Assembly: GCA_016703895.1 (NCBI GenBank)
Contig: JADJBE010000026.1
Coordinates: 372,001 to 436,000 of the forward strand
DNA from: Pseudomonadota bacterium
GTDB taxonomy: Bacteria > Pseudomonadota > Gammaproteobacteria > Steroidobacterales > Steroidobacteraceae
Direction: 5' to 3'
Length of the DNA stretch: 64,000 nucleotides
Program-made: the position numbers and the translations under genes
The notes under the pieces: model-generated
What the model was told of the DNA's origin: nothing
What the model saw: only the letters and a program-made list of their open reading frames with translations
The model's database searches: none
Part shown: positions 1 to 10,500 of the stretch, piece after piece
Layout: each line of letters begins with the position of its first letter
Numbering within the stretch: position 1 is the stretch's first letter

Positions 1-104
1 ACTCTGGGCCTGCCAAGCTTAACGGATACTTAATAATAAGGCCGTAAGCGCGGGTGCTGCGCTGCACATACCGTTGCGGCCTGGTTTCTAACGACTGTTA
101 ACGA

Positions 105-1238
105 TCAGTTGAGGATCCGCAGCACCACACGTCGATTGGCGAGTCGACCCGGCTCGGTGTTGTTATCAGCAATCGGCTGACTCTCGCCGTAGCCTTTGGC
201 CGAGAACTCGTTCTTCACGCCGCTGTCGCGCAGATACGCCATCACACTGGCTGCGCGGCGTTGCGACAAATTGAGATTGTAGGCGTCGGAGGAACGGCTG
301 TCGGTGTGACCTGCCACCTCGATGTTCAACTCCGGGTAGCGGCGCAGCGTATCCGCCGCGGCGTTCAAAATCCCGAACGATTCTGGCAGGAGCTTGTCGG
401 AATCGCTCGCGAAGTTCACGCCATCCAAACGGATTTCCTTGCCGAGCGAACAACCCTTCGCATCCACGCGATCGCCTGCTGGCGTCGTGGGACATCGATC
501 GGCACTGTTCAGTACGCCATCACGGTCATCATCGCCGTCGAGCGGACAACCCACCGCGTTGACCTTGCTGCCGGCCGGGCTGGTCGGGCACTGATCCTTG
601 TCGTTAGCCACGCCGTCACGGTCGTCATCGGGCTGCGGACAGTTGGCCGCATAGCGTTCGGCATCGGCAGCCATCCGTTCAGCTTCGTCGATATTGAAGC
701 GCGCGTGCCGCCAACCAGTTTCCTGATAGTCGTGGCCCGCCTCGTTCAGTTTGACTTCCAGGCACGCCGTCTCGAGAGTGGCGCAGCGAAAGCCGGGCGA
801 CCCCTTCAATGTCTCGATCTTGGCCCATAGATCGTCACGAATCTTGGTGACCGTCGCGATCTGCTTTGGCGCAGCCATCTCTGGCCGTGCGCCCGTCTCC
901 ATGACATCGAGGATGCCATCGGCCTCAGTCAGCGCCGATTCGATCACCCGACTACGATCGTTCTCGTGGTATTCCTCCAGCGCGAACGACACCCAGCACT
1001 GCGCTTTTGCGAGATGGTAGTCCCGCACTGGCACACCACCGTCGTTCAGCGCCTTGATGCGGGTCTGGAAGCCCTCGATCGAGTCGAAATCCTTACGAAT
1101 CACGCTGTCGACGATCCGGCCCTCCTCAGCGCCGGTCAGCACCTGAGGTGCCTCAGCGTCGACGGGTTTTTGTGCGTTCGTGCCGCAAGCGCTGAGCGCG
1201 AATGCCACGAGACCAAGAGTTGCTATGCGAGTTGTCAT
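105..1238 (-). CDS. OmpA-family lipoprotein with thrombospondin type 3 repeats
   Basis: A 377-residue envelope protein that probably links the outer membrane to peptidoglycan. It opens with a lipoprotein signal ending in LSAC (Cys 18), followed by a helical region. Two Asp-rich thrombospondin type 3 calcium-binding repeats (DDDRDGVANDKDQCP and DDDRDGVLNSADRCP) sit near residues 200-260. A C-terminal OmpA-like domain follows, with the peptidoglycan-binding signature around GHTDSRSSDAYN and the terminal NRRVVL. Two ATGs are adjacent; I prefer the second because AGGA lies five bases before it. It is the third gene of a minus-strand operon, 18-21 bases after the barrel gene, so it may anchor the giant surface protein encoded first. 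The domain assignment is firm; the role within the module is inferred. Confidence 0.9.
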   Translation of the reverse strand: MTTRIATLGLVAFALSACGTNAQKPVDAEAPQVLTGAEEGRIVDSVIRKDFDSIEGFQTRIKALNDGGVPVRDYHLAKAQCWVSFALEEYHENDRSRVIESALTEADGILDVMETGARPEMAAPKQIATVTKIRDDLWAKIETLKGSPGFRCATLETACLEVKLNEAGHDYQETGWRHARFNIDEAERMAADAERYAANCPQPDDDRDGVANDKDQCPTSPAGSKVNAVGCPLDGDDDRDGVLNSADRCPTTPAGDRVDAKGCSLGKEIRLDGVNFASDSDKLLPESFGILNAAADTLRRYPELNIEVAGHTDSRSSDAYNLNLSQRRAASVMAYLRDSGVKNEFSAKGYGESQPIADNNTEPGRLANRRVVLRILN

Positions 1239-1259
1239 CATAATCCTATCTCTGTGACC

Positions 1260-4200
1260 CTATCTCTGAAGGGAGTTGTTCCAGGAGCGGTCGCGACTGC
1301 TGAACAGTTTTTCATCGAATTTGAAGCGCAGCCGGATATAGGCACCGCGCCGTGTGTAATCGCTGTCGACAAGATCGTCGTCGCTGAAGCCCGAGAAGTT
1401 GTAGCCCACTGACAGCCACAGGTTGTCGATCAACGAGTAGCCAGTCTCGAAGCCGAGACCTAACTGCTGTGCCCCCTCGCCATCAAACACGCTGCCGACC
1501 AAACCGACGTCCCAGCGCTCGGTCAAGTCGTACATCACCCGGCCTGACACGAGGTAAGCCGTGAAGCTGTCATCGACGGCGCCGAAACTCTCGTCCACCC
1601 ACTTACCCGCCAACTGGCCCGACAGGGTGAGCGTGCGCCGCGGCTTGAAGTTGGTATGCAGCGAGACCACGTGCGCTTTGCGATCGAAGGGATCAAGAAG
1701 CGCGGTGTCTTTCTCGAGCTTCAACTCGTAACGCATCAGCGAGTTCCAGCGGTTGGTATCCGTGTCGCGGAACGCAGCGCCGACGATCGCGCGATTAATC
1801 ATGCGTTCACCGAGCGCCAGGTCTTGGTTGTCCGTTGACGAGTAGACGTTGCGGGCAAGGAAACTCCAGTCGCGTGACAGCTTGCGGGTGTACGCCAGCG
1901 TCGACAGGTAGGTGTTAGACGCCTCATCGTCACGGAACTCGAACCGTGCGCTCGTCTTGTAGAGCTCGCGCGCGGTGTATTCCACGCCGACACCCACCGC
2001 CGTCGCATCGCCTTGCTGGCCTGCCACTGCCTGCACGCGCTCGAGACTGGTGCTGAAGGCCAAGCCTTCACGCACCGGCCAGAGGTTACGCAAGCCGACC
2101 GCCGCTTCGCCCTCGCGACCCGGCAGCGCATCACGCATCCGGTATTCGGAGAACACGCTGCCGTCTTCCATGTAAGCCGAGTCCACGCCAAACACGGTGG
2201 CACGGCGCGACTCGCCCTCGTTCAAGCCATAGAGACTCGAGATGCTCTTGGCGTACTCGTGTCGGACGTAGAGCCGAGCCTTGTCGAGCACCTGGTACTC
2301 GCCGCCGACACCGTAGGCATAGGCGTCACTGTCGTCGATGCCCTGCTCGCCCTCCACATCGACCAAAGACTTCTCCTTGATCTTTGCCGACAGCTTCAAG
2401 CGGCCGGTGGTGTTCTGACCGGAGGCAAGGCCGCCATTTTGATAGGCGCCCACCGGTAGTGAGCCCGACGTCTGGAAGTTGTAGACATTCGAGAAGGTGG
2501 TGGCGTTCTGCACCGGGGCACCTGCTTGTACTTCGTCGTCGAAGTAACGCAGGCCGCCCTCGAGATGAAAGATATCGTTGAACCAGTGGCCCAGGGAGAT
2601 CTGCGCACCCAAACGCTCGGCACCGATGTTGGCATCCTCGGTCTGGATCGCCTCGACCATGAGGTCCGTGGCCTCACTGAAACTGTAGGTTGCCTTGGCA
2701 CTCGCCTCCTGACGGCCCTCACTCAGGACCGCGAGCGGATTGTCGAAGTCGTCAGTGGTACGACCGTAGAACAGCCGCGCGTCGAGCTTTTCACCCTCAT
2801 GACGTAGCTCAGTGCGAAAGCCATGACCCTTCGACTCGAGCTGCACTAACGAATTGTCGCGGTCGCTCTGCGCGGCCTCGATGAGCCAGGTCGTGGCATC
2901 GCCGAGCTTCAGCGTCGCGTTAGCACTGCCGAGTGAGTACGGCGTGTTCGGGTCGTCGTCCATCGCATAGCTCACGCCGAGCTCCAATCGGCCGCCCAGT
3001 GTCCACTGGGCATTGACGCCGCCGACCCAGAACGCAGGGCCACCCTGGTCCACTTCATAGGTGACGCGGATCGACACCGGGTTCAGCCGCTCGTCCAGCG
3101 ACGGGATCGGCTTGCGGAACAACAAGCGGCCCGTTAAGGGCTCGAACTCGTAGTCCGCAAACCGTGCTAACGACTGAATTGAGAGAATCACCGACGGCTG
3201 GTTGCGGTCGCGGACGATCAACTCGATCTTTTCGCTGTTGGTGATACCGTTGCTGCTCGAGACGGCATAGGGACCCGAAATGCCGCGCCCCGGTTGTTCG
3301 TCGATCACTTGCCGCACGGAATCGCGTGCACCCCACAGGTTGCTGACGAAATTGCCACTCTCATAATGGTGCTTGCCGCCCGTGACGCTGCGGCTATAGA
3401 GGCCCAAGCTGCGCGCTTCGTTAACGCCATCCTCACTGTTGAAGTCACCAAACAACAGGAACGACTTGTCCTGATCGACCCGCAGATAGCCGCGGCGCGA
3501 CGACTGGGCGTCAAAGCCACGGATGCTGGCGTCACCATAAATCGGGTAGAACTGATCCGGCTGGATGTCGCGGAACAGCCGGATTCGATCCTTATCAGTA
3601 TCGAGAGCCGCCGTGACCAGGTACTTCTCGCGCCAGGTGTTCTTCAGAAAGAACGCAGCGCGGCCACCAAAAAACGTGTCGTCGCGACTGTCAGGGTTGT
3701 TCAAGCTCGAGAGCTCTTCCTCGAGACCGTCACGGAAGACCGTCGGCGTGTTGGCATCGCTCGACGTGCTGTTGAAAGAGACGATGCCTTCAATAATTCC
3801 GACGGCGAGTGCGGGCCGCAGGTCTGGCACGAAGGAGATCTTCCCATCCACTGTCACATCACCAGAGTACGCACGGATGACCGCATCGCCTGGTTCATAG
3901 GGCGCAATGAGCGTCACTTCGGCGACGCCGTTCTCCACCATGATCTGCGTCCCCGGCTCGCGTCGATCGCGGTCGGCGAGGAACTTGGGCGCTTCTTTCA
4001 CAAAGTAAGTGTCCTGCGTCAGCACGCGGCCACGACTCGCCTCAAACGTCACCTTGGTAGGCGCTGTCAGTGGCAGGCCATCGGCATCAAACAATTCGAT
4101 CGAGATGCGCACCTCAGACTGACCGTCCGCCGGCACACCATCCCGATAGATCGAGACCTTCATGGCCTGTTTGTGAGTCAGGGACTGAGCCCGCGTTTCA

Positions 4201-4514
4201 GCGGACAGCAGACGCGAGGTGGGCCCCGGCGGCAGCGAGCACATGCCCGACTGCAGCTTCGGCGGCTCGATACCATCGTAACGACCTGGTTGATCGGTAC
4301 ACGCCGGCATCACCTCGCCGTCGCTTACCGGCCGTATCGGATCCTGAGCGAACGCCGTTGGGACGAACACTTGGGACGCGAGCGTGACCCCGGCCAGTAC
4401 GGCCCAAACTGCCACTCTGACGGTAGCGCGTGGCTCGGTGCGCTGTTCAGTGCGTGCCATATGACTAACAGGCATGACTTCGATTCCATTCTTCAAATGC
4501 GTGTGAGTGCTCAT
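1260..4514 (-). CDS. Large outer-membrane beta-barrel protein with N-terminal Ig-like domain
   Basis: An 1,084-residue protein with a signal peptide ending near TAFAQ. A conserved region around residues 100-240 resembles an invasin or Ig-like domain (SVRISIELFDADGLPLT-type strands). After it come roughly 800 residues of alternating aromatic and polar strands typical of a large outer-membrane barrel, ending in a strand with GAYIRLRFKF. I start it at the ATG that shares one base with the TAA of the upstream giant gene (TAATG), with GGAGG about ten bases before; a longer start would overlap that gene by 49 bases. This geometry implies translational coupling, so the barrel is probably an export pore or anchor for the giant protein. 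No TonB box or plug domain is evident, which argues against a TonB-dependent receptor. Confidence 0.8.
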   Translation of the reverse strand: MSTHTHLKNGIEVMPVSHMARTEQRTEPRATVRVAVWAVLAGVTLASQVFVPTAFAQDPIRPVSDGEVMPACTDQPGRYDGIEPPKLQSGMCSLPPGPTSRLLSAETRAQSLTHKQAMKVSIYRDGVPADGQSEVRISIELFDADGLPLTAPTKVTFEASRGRVLTQDTYFVKEAPKFLADRDRREPGTQIMVENGVAEVTLIAPYEPGDAVIRAYSGDVTVDGKISFVPDLRPALAVGIIEGIVSFNSTSSDANTPTVFRDGLEEELSSLNNPDSRDDTFFGGRAAFFLKNTWREKYLVTAALDTDKDRIRLFRDIQPDQFYPIYGDASIRGFDAQSSRRGYLRVDQDKSFLLFGDFNSEDGVNEARSLGLYSRSVTGGKHHYESGNFVSNLWGARDSVRQVIDEQPGRGISGPYAVSSSNGITNSEKIELIVRDRNQPSVILSIQSLARFADYEFEPLTGRLLFRKPIPSLDERLNPVSIRVTYEVDQGGPAFWVGGVNAQWTLGGRLELGVSYAMDDDPNTPYSLGSANATLKLGDATTWLIEAAQSDRDNSLVQLESKGHGFRTELRHEGEKLDARLFYGRTTDDFDNPLAVLSEGRQEASAKATYSFSEATDLMVEAIQTEDANIGAERLGAQISLGHWFNDIFHLEGGLRYFDDEVQAGAPVQNATTFSNVYNFQTSGSLPVGAYQNGGLASGQNTTGRLKLSAKIKEKSLVDVEGEQGIDDSDAYAYGVGGEYQVLDKARLYVRHEYAKSISSLYGLNEGESRRATVFGVDSAYMEDGSVFSEYRMRDALPGREGEAAVGLRNLWPVREGLAFSTSLERVQAVAGQQGDATAVGVGVEYTARELYKTSARFEFRDDEASNTYLSTLAYTRKLSRDWSFLARNVYSSTDNQDLALGERMINRAIVGAAFRDTDTNRWNSLMRYELKLEKDTALLDPFDRKAHVVSLHTNFKPRRTLTLSGQLAGKWVDESFGAVDDSFTAYLVSGRVMYDLTERWDVGLVGSVFDGEGAQQLGLGFETGYSLIDNLWLSVGYNFSGFSDDDLVDSDYTRRGAYIRLRFKFDEKLFSSRDRSWNNSLQR

Positions 4515-7500
4515 TAGCGCGACCCTCCACGCTTGCGGCTCGTCTTCGGTGCGGGCCGACAACTGGTATTGCTTTCGCGGTACACGCCGTCCGCAGACTG
4601 CCGCGTCAACTCGCAGCGCGTGTCCTTGCGTGAGTCGAGCGTCAGCGCGGGTACGTCATCGCCCTTCTCGACTTCAGGCGCCGCGACTTCACCGAGACTG
4701 GCGCGACGGCCAAACACCTGGCCCATCACATCGCTCGAGCAGTTGCGCACATGGAAGTCAGCGCGGTGCAACTCACCGTTCCGAAGATCAACGAAGCGCG
4801 AGTCCGCATCGCCTGCATTGCGCGTATCGACGGTGTCGAGCAGCGCGCCCTTGGGCAGCGTCGATCGGTCCACCTTCAGCACGTGCGTGATCGGCTTCAG
4901 ACCACAGTAGGAGTACTTGCCCTCGGAGTCCGAGATCAGGTAGGTGCCATCCTCGAAGTACAGGCGTACGCCGGGTACACCCACTTCTTCGTGGTCCTGG
5001 ACGTCGTTCTCGTTGCAGTCCGCGTAGATCTTGCCGATGACACAGGCCTCAGTGGTGAATACACCGCCTAACACCTTAACCTTGGCACGACCCTCGTTCG
5101 AGCTGACCGCATCGGACACCGCACGAGCACGGTTTATGCCATCGCCCTGTTGCGCGCCCACGCCGACACGCACTCGATAGGTGAGCGTCATCGCCTGGTT
5201 GGCCGGCAGCGGCGACATGATCGGGAACGTCAGGATCGGGCCTGGCGCACCCTCGGGATCGGCAAACTCGACCGCACCCGCGCTGCCTGGCAACAGGATG
5301 CGCGAGGTGCCTTCGATGTAACGGAAGCCGAGCGGCAGACGATCGGTGATCGTCAGATCCGGCAAGCCGCCACCTTGAACGTTGCGCACAACGATCGTGT
5401 AGCGCACCGAGTCGCCCAACTCGACTTCGTCGTCGTCGACGGTCTTCTCGAGCGAGATGATCGACGGCACGACCGGGTCCAGCGGGATGTGGTTATGCAC
5501 CAGACCCAGCGTCGCGGAGCCAAACACAATCTGGGTGTAGTAAGTCGTGCTCGCGCCGACCGGTGGTGCTGTCGCCTGCGGCTGGATCGCAACCACGCCG
5601 GCGCCATTCTGCGCCGTGAAGCTGCCGGAGGTCGGGATCAGTGTCGACGGCGCGGTATACAGCGCCGGCGGCGTAGTCACCAGCTCGAACGTACATGAGG
5701 CCGGCGCGTTGGCCCCTAACAGGAACTGGTAGTAACCATTGCTGCCGGTCGTCATCGAGATCGCCGAACCGCTGATGGTGTAACCACCGGCACCGGCATT
5801 GACGATCATCGTGGCCGGATCGTAGGTCGGGCATGAGCCAACCGGTTGTAGTGTAACGGTTGCACCGGACACCACTTCGCGCGTCACGGCGTCGTAGACG
5901 ACACCTGACGGGTCGACCGGCAGACTCTGCTGCGGAATGTTGCCACCTGGCGGCAGCACCACTTCGAGCGCGCCGCGCGGATTGCCGGGCGCGAGCTGTG
6001 AGCCAGCCTGTGGATTGCCTGTGTTGCCATTGACCGGTACTCCGTAGCCCACGCCGCTCGTTGGATCACGGAACAGCACATTGTAAGTGCCCGGGATGAC
6101 GGCGAGGAACGAGTAGTTACCCGCGGCGTCCGTCTGCGTCGTGCGTACGGGCGCTGTCCCTGCCGGCGCGTTCGGATCAACCAGATCAACGACCCAGCCT
6201 GGTAGGGGCGTATCGCCCGCGTCACGCTGGCGGCCGGTCTGACCGATATCGAACCACACGGAGCCTGAGATCTGGCCGCCCTGCTGCAGTGGCACAGACA
6301 GAGTGGATTCGTTGTTGCCCTGCAAGCCATTCGGCTCACCACCGCCGTCAACACGAACCGTGTTCACCAGTGGCGAGTTGGCGGCAGCACCCGCTGCGAC
6401 ATTTACGTTGAGCGTGATGGGCGCGGCCGTGCCGCCATTTGACGCCAGTACGACCGAGCTCGTACAGGTCGCGGTCTGACTACCCACGACTGTGGTCGCG
6501 CAGTTCCAGCCCGTGCCAGTCGGAATCTCGGCCACCGTCATGCCTGCCGGCAGCGTATCGACAACCGTATAGACACCGGTCGTATCGAGCGCTAGCGCGA
6601 CGTTGCTGACAACAATCGAGAACGTACCGCGGTTGGCTTCAGTGAAGATCGCCGGTGTCGCCGTCTTGACGACCGTGGCGTCAGGCCCCAGGTAGCGGAA
6701 ACCGACTGGCGTCGCGGTGCCTGTGCCGCCGAGCGGCACGTTGACCGTCTGCGGGTCGTTAGCCGTGGTCAACTCGGTGCCGGCCGGATCGGTGACGTCC
6801 GCTTGTGTCGGCCCCGCTGGGACCGGAATGCGGTAGTCGCCGTTGCCGTCGGTCGTGACAGTGAGCGTGCGGCCATCGGAGGCCTGTACAGTGACCACCG
6901 TGTTAGTCAGATTCGGCTCGCCCGTATCCTGGACGCCGTTGTTGTCCGGATCAAAGAAGGCACGCCCCACCAGGAAGGAGGGTGTCTCGGCAAAGTTGAA
7001 GGCGACACCCGTGCCGCCCGCGGGCACAATTATGTTGCTGATCACGCTGGTGCCCGCTGCGCCAGCCGTGCCGGTTGGCGCGCCGCCGAAGTTGCCCGGC
7101 GTATCCGTGCCGTCGGCATAGCTCGCCGGCTGCGTCTGCGTGACCGTGTAGGTACCCGCCGGCAGGTCGTTGAAGAGATAGGCACCGTTCGCATCGGTCG
7201 TGACGACGCAGGTCGTGATGACCGTACACACGTCCGCGCCGCCCAAAGTCGTTCCTGACAGCGTGAGCGTCACATTCGGCAGACGGTCTTCGCCCGCGTC
7301 GGCGACGCCATCATTGTTCAGGTCGACGTATGAGACGCCGGCCAGGCTCGCCGGTCGTTCGCCGAAGTTGTAGTTCATCGCAGCCGCGCCCGTGGGCAGC
7401 ACGATTGCGCTGATCACGTCGTTAGTCGCTGCCGACCCTGTGGCAGTGCCATTGATCTGGCCGACTGATTCGGCACCGTCTCCGTACTGCGTCAGCGGCG

Positions 7501-10500
7501 CATTGGTCTGTGGTTGCTCAGTGAGCGTATAGCCGGTGCCATCGCTGCCCGGCAAGCTCGGGAAGCCGTAGTTGCCGTTGGCATCCGTGATTGCCGTACA
7601 GGGGTTCGGGCTGATCACGGTGCAGACGTTCACACCATTCGCGGCGTTGCCGGACACCGTGACCGTGACTCCCGGGATGCCCCGCTCGCCCGTGTCGCGC
7701 GTGCCGTTGCCATTGGTGTCGACGTAGACCGAGCCGCTCAGGCCCTGGCCTTGTACGCCGAAGTCGTAGTTCTGGCCGTTCGCGCCAGCGGTCACCGGGA
7801 TCGCGGCCGATACATTCGTGCCGACGCTCGGGGTGTTAGCGCCCTGACCGTTACCACCCAACGTACCGTTAAAGGTGCCAGTAGTCGTGAGCCCCGGTAT
7901 GGTCGTTTGCGTAAGGGTATAACTACCCGGGCGCAAGGTTGCGCAGAGCGGATTCGGATCGCCTGTCACCGGGAACGCGTAGGTCCCCGTCGCCGAGGTG
8001 GTTGTCGTGCAATTGACTGCTTGCGCCGTGTCCGTCGTACCGGTTAGGGTGATCGCGACACCCGCAACACCCGCGTTCTCGGTACCTTCGCGGACCGCGT
8101 TAGCGTTCGGATCGATATAGACACGGCCTGAAAGCTGTGCGCCAGCGAGTTCGCCGAAATTGCGCTCGGTCAGGTTCGCCGCTGGATTGACCACGATCGC
8201 GCCAGTTCCTGGGATGGTTTCACCCACCGGTCGACCGCGGCTGTTGGCGATGACATTACCCACGCCCGCGCCGTTCTGGTCCGCGCCATCGGCAAAGCCC
8301 GTTGGCTCGTTGACCTGCGTGACCACGTAGCCCGTGGCGTCCGAGGGCGGCAGGTTATTGAAGGCATACGCGCCGCTGGCATTCGTGTTCTGCGTCAGCG
8401 AAATCGCATTGCCCGCATAGTCCGTACCTGATAGACGGATCTGCACTGGGTTGGAGGTCCCGTTGATGCCCGTCTCGCCGCCTTCGCGGTTGCCGTTATC
8501 GTTGGCATCGACATAGACAAAGCCGGACATCTGCGCCAGTGCGTATTCCTGGAAGTTGTAGTTAGTGGCCTGGGTGTTCGCCGGCAGCGTAAGGCCGCTG
8601 ATGCGGTTCTGCGTCGCGGTGTTGCCGCAGTTCGCCGCAGGCGGGCAGTTGGGCGACGCCGTGCCGCCCGCGCCCGTACCGACAAACTCCGCGCTGTCGA
8701 CGAAGGCACCCGGCTGGGTCTCGGTGATCACGTAGTCGCCAGGCGGCAGATTGTCAAAGAGGTACGTACCCGCACCGTTGGTCTGCACGGTGACGGCTGG
8801 GCCTGCGCCGATCGCGTTGCCGTAGATGTCTGTGCCGGTCAGCGTGAGCGTGACGCTACCGATCGCCTCGCCGGCCCCGAACGTGTCGTCACGGTTATTG
8901 TCAGCGTAGACATTACCCGCGAGACTCGCACGCTGCACTTGCACCACAGCCGACTGCGAGTTGTTGCCGGGCACCGTGTCGCGCGACACCGGGTTGCCGC
9001 TGCCATCGAGGCCGGGGGAGATCGTTGCCGTGTTGGTAACGTTGCTGCCAATCGCGCCGGTGTACGGGTACACCGGCCGCGCGATGTAGTGCAGCGTAAT
9101 GGTATTGGTCGGACCAGGCAGCAGGCTGCCGTCGAGCGCACAGGTGACCGTCGTTGTGCCGGTGCAGTTCAGACCAGTGACGGTGGCGCTACCGCCCCAC
9201 TCGCCCGCCGGCGCGGTCACGCTGCCGACTAGCTGAAAGCCAGGTGGCAGCACATCCACGATCCGTGCCTGGTTCGTCGGCGACGGACCATTGTTTCGAA
9301 TCACCACCGTGAACTCGGTCGGCTGGTTCACATTGACCGGCGACGCCGTGACCAGTGTCTTGCTGATGGCCTCAAGATCGGTCGACGGCAGCACGGTGGT
9401 GTTTTCAGATACCGTGTTGTTCAGCGGCAGCCTGTCGTAACCACCGATCGATTCGTCCGAACGTACCTGCGCACCATTGACGAAGGTGAGCGACCCCGAG
9501 GGCGCCGGACCAGCCACGGTGAACGTCACGTCAAAGCGGATGATTTCGCCCGGATCGAGATAGTTGTTGGCGGCTGTCGGTGATGCCACACAACGAATTT
9601 GTCCCACCACTGGCGCGTCGATCGTACATACCGGCGCACGTGGCGCGGTCGTATTGGTCGTACCGAGCACTACGGTCGTCGGTGTCATCGTGTAGCCCGG
9701 CGGCGGTGCCGCGGGTATGTCGATCAGCTCAACATTGGTTGCCCGTGACGGACCATCGTTCTGAATCGTTACTTGGTAGGCCAGCGGATCGCCATAGGGG
9801 AGCGGATCACCACCGACCGGTTCCTGCTTGGTGACGAGCAAATCGAGATCTGGCACGATCACGTCATGCGTAGCAGAGCGGGAGTCCACCGCCGCGTTCA
9901 CGCCCTGATCCGTCACCGTGGTGATGGTTGCGGTGTTGGTGTGCGTGCCCGGATTCGGCGGTGTACCCGGGAATGGGTAGCGGGGAATCGCCTGGAACGA
10001 CATCTGAAAGGTCTGGCCGCGCGTCATCGTGCCCATCGGGCAACTCGCCACGTTGGCAACAAACGTACACGTGACACCTGACCTGGTCGTACTGACCGAG
10101 CCTGCCGTCACAGTAAAACGCGTCGGATCGATTGGGTCGCTAACCACCACTGACGAGGCGGGAGTGGGACCGACGTTGCTGAAGCTGATCGTGTAGGTGA
10201 ACGGCACGCCAACCACGACCGGATTGGGATTGACCGTCTTCTGCGTAACCGTGACGTCCGCGATCGGGTCGATCGTGACCTGCGCCGGATCAGAGTTGTT
10301 GCCGCTGTTCGAATCAACGGCATCCGGCGAGCTGACGAACGCCTGGTTATTGAACGTACCACTCTCAACTGACCGGGCCATCTCGATCAGAATCGTGCGC
10401 GATTCCGCCGGCGCCAAGTTGGTGAGTGTGCAGGTTACACTCGCTCCAGAACGCGTGCAGCTGTCACCCGCGGGTGCAGTCAGTGTCACCCCCGAAGTAA

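Noticed and set aside
1..104. Terminator after the OmpA-like gene
   Set aside because: No stem with a T tract visible; nothing to annotate in these bases.
3294..4517. Long open frame on the plus strand opposite the barrel gene
   Set aside because: GC-rich antisense shadow: Arg/His-rich translation, no ribosome-binding site, and the minus-strand gene has clear signal peptide and domains. The same applies to open frames opposite the giant gene (for example 11046-11669).
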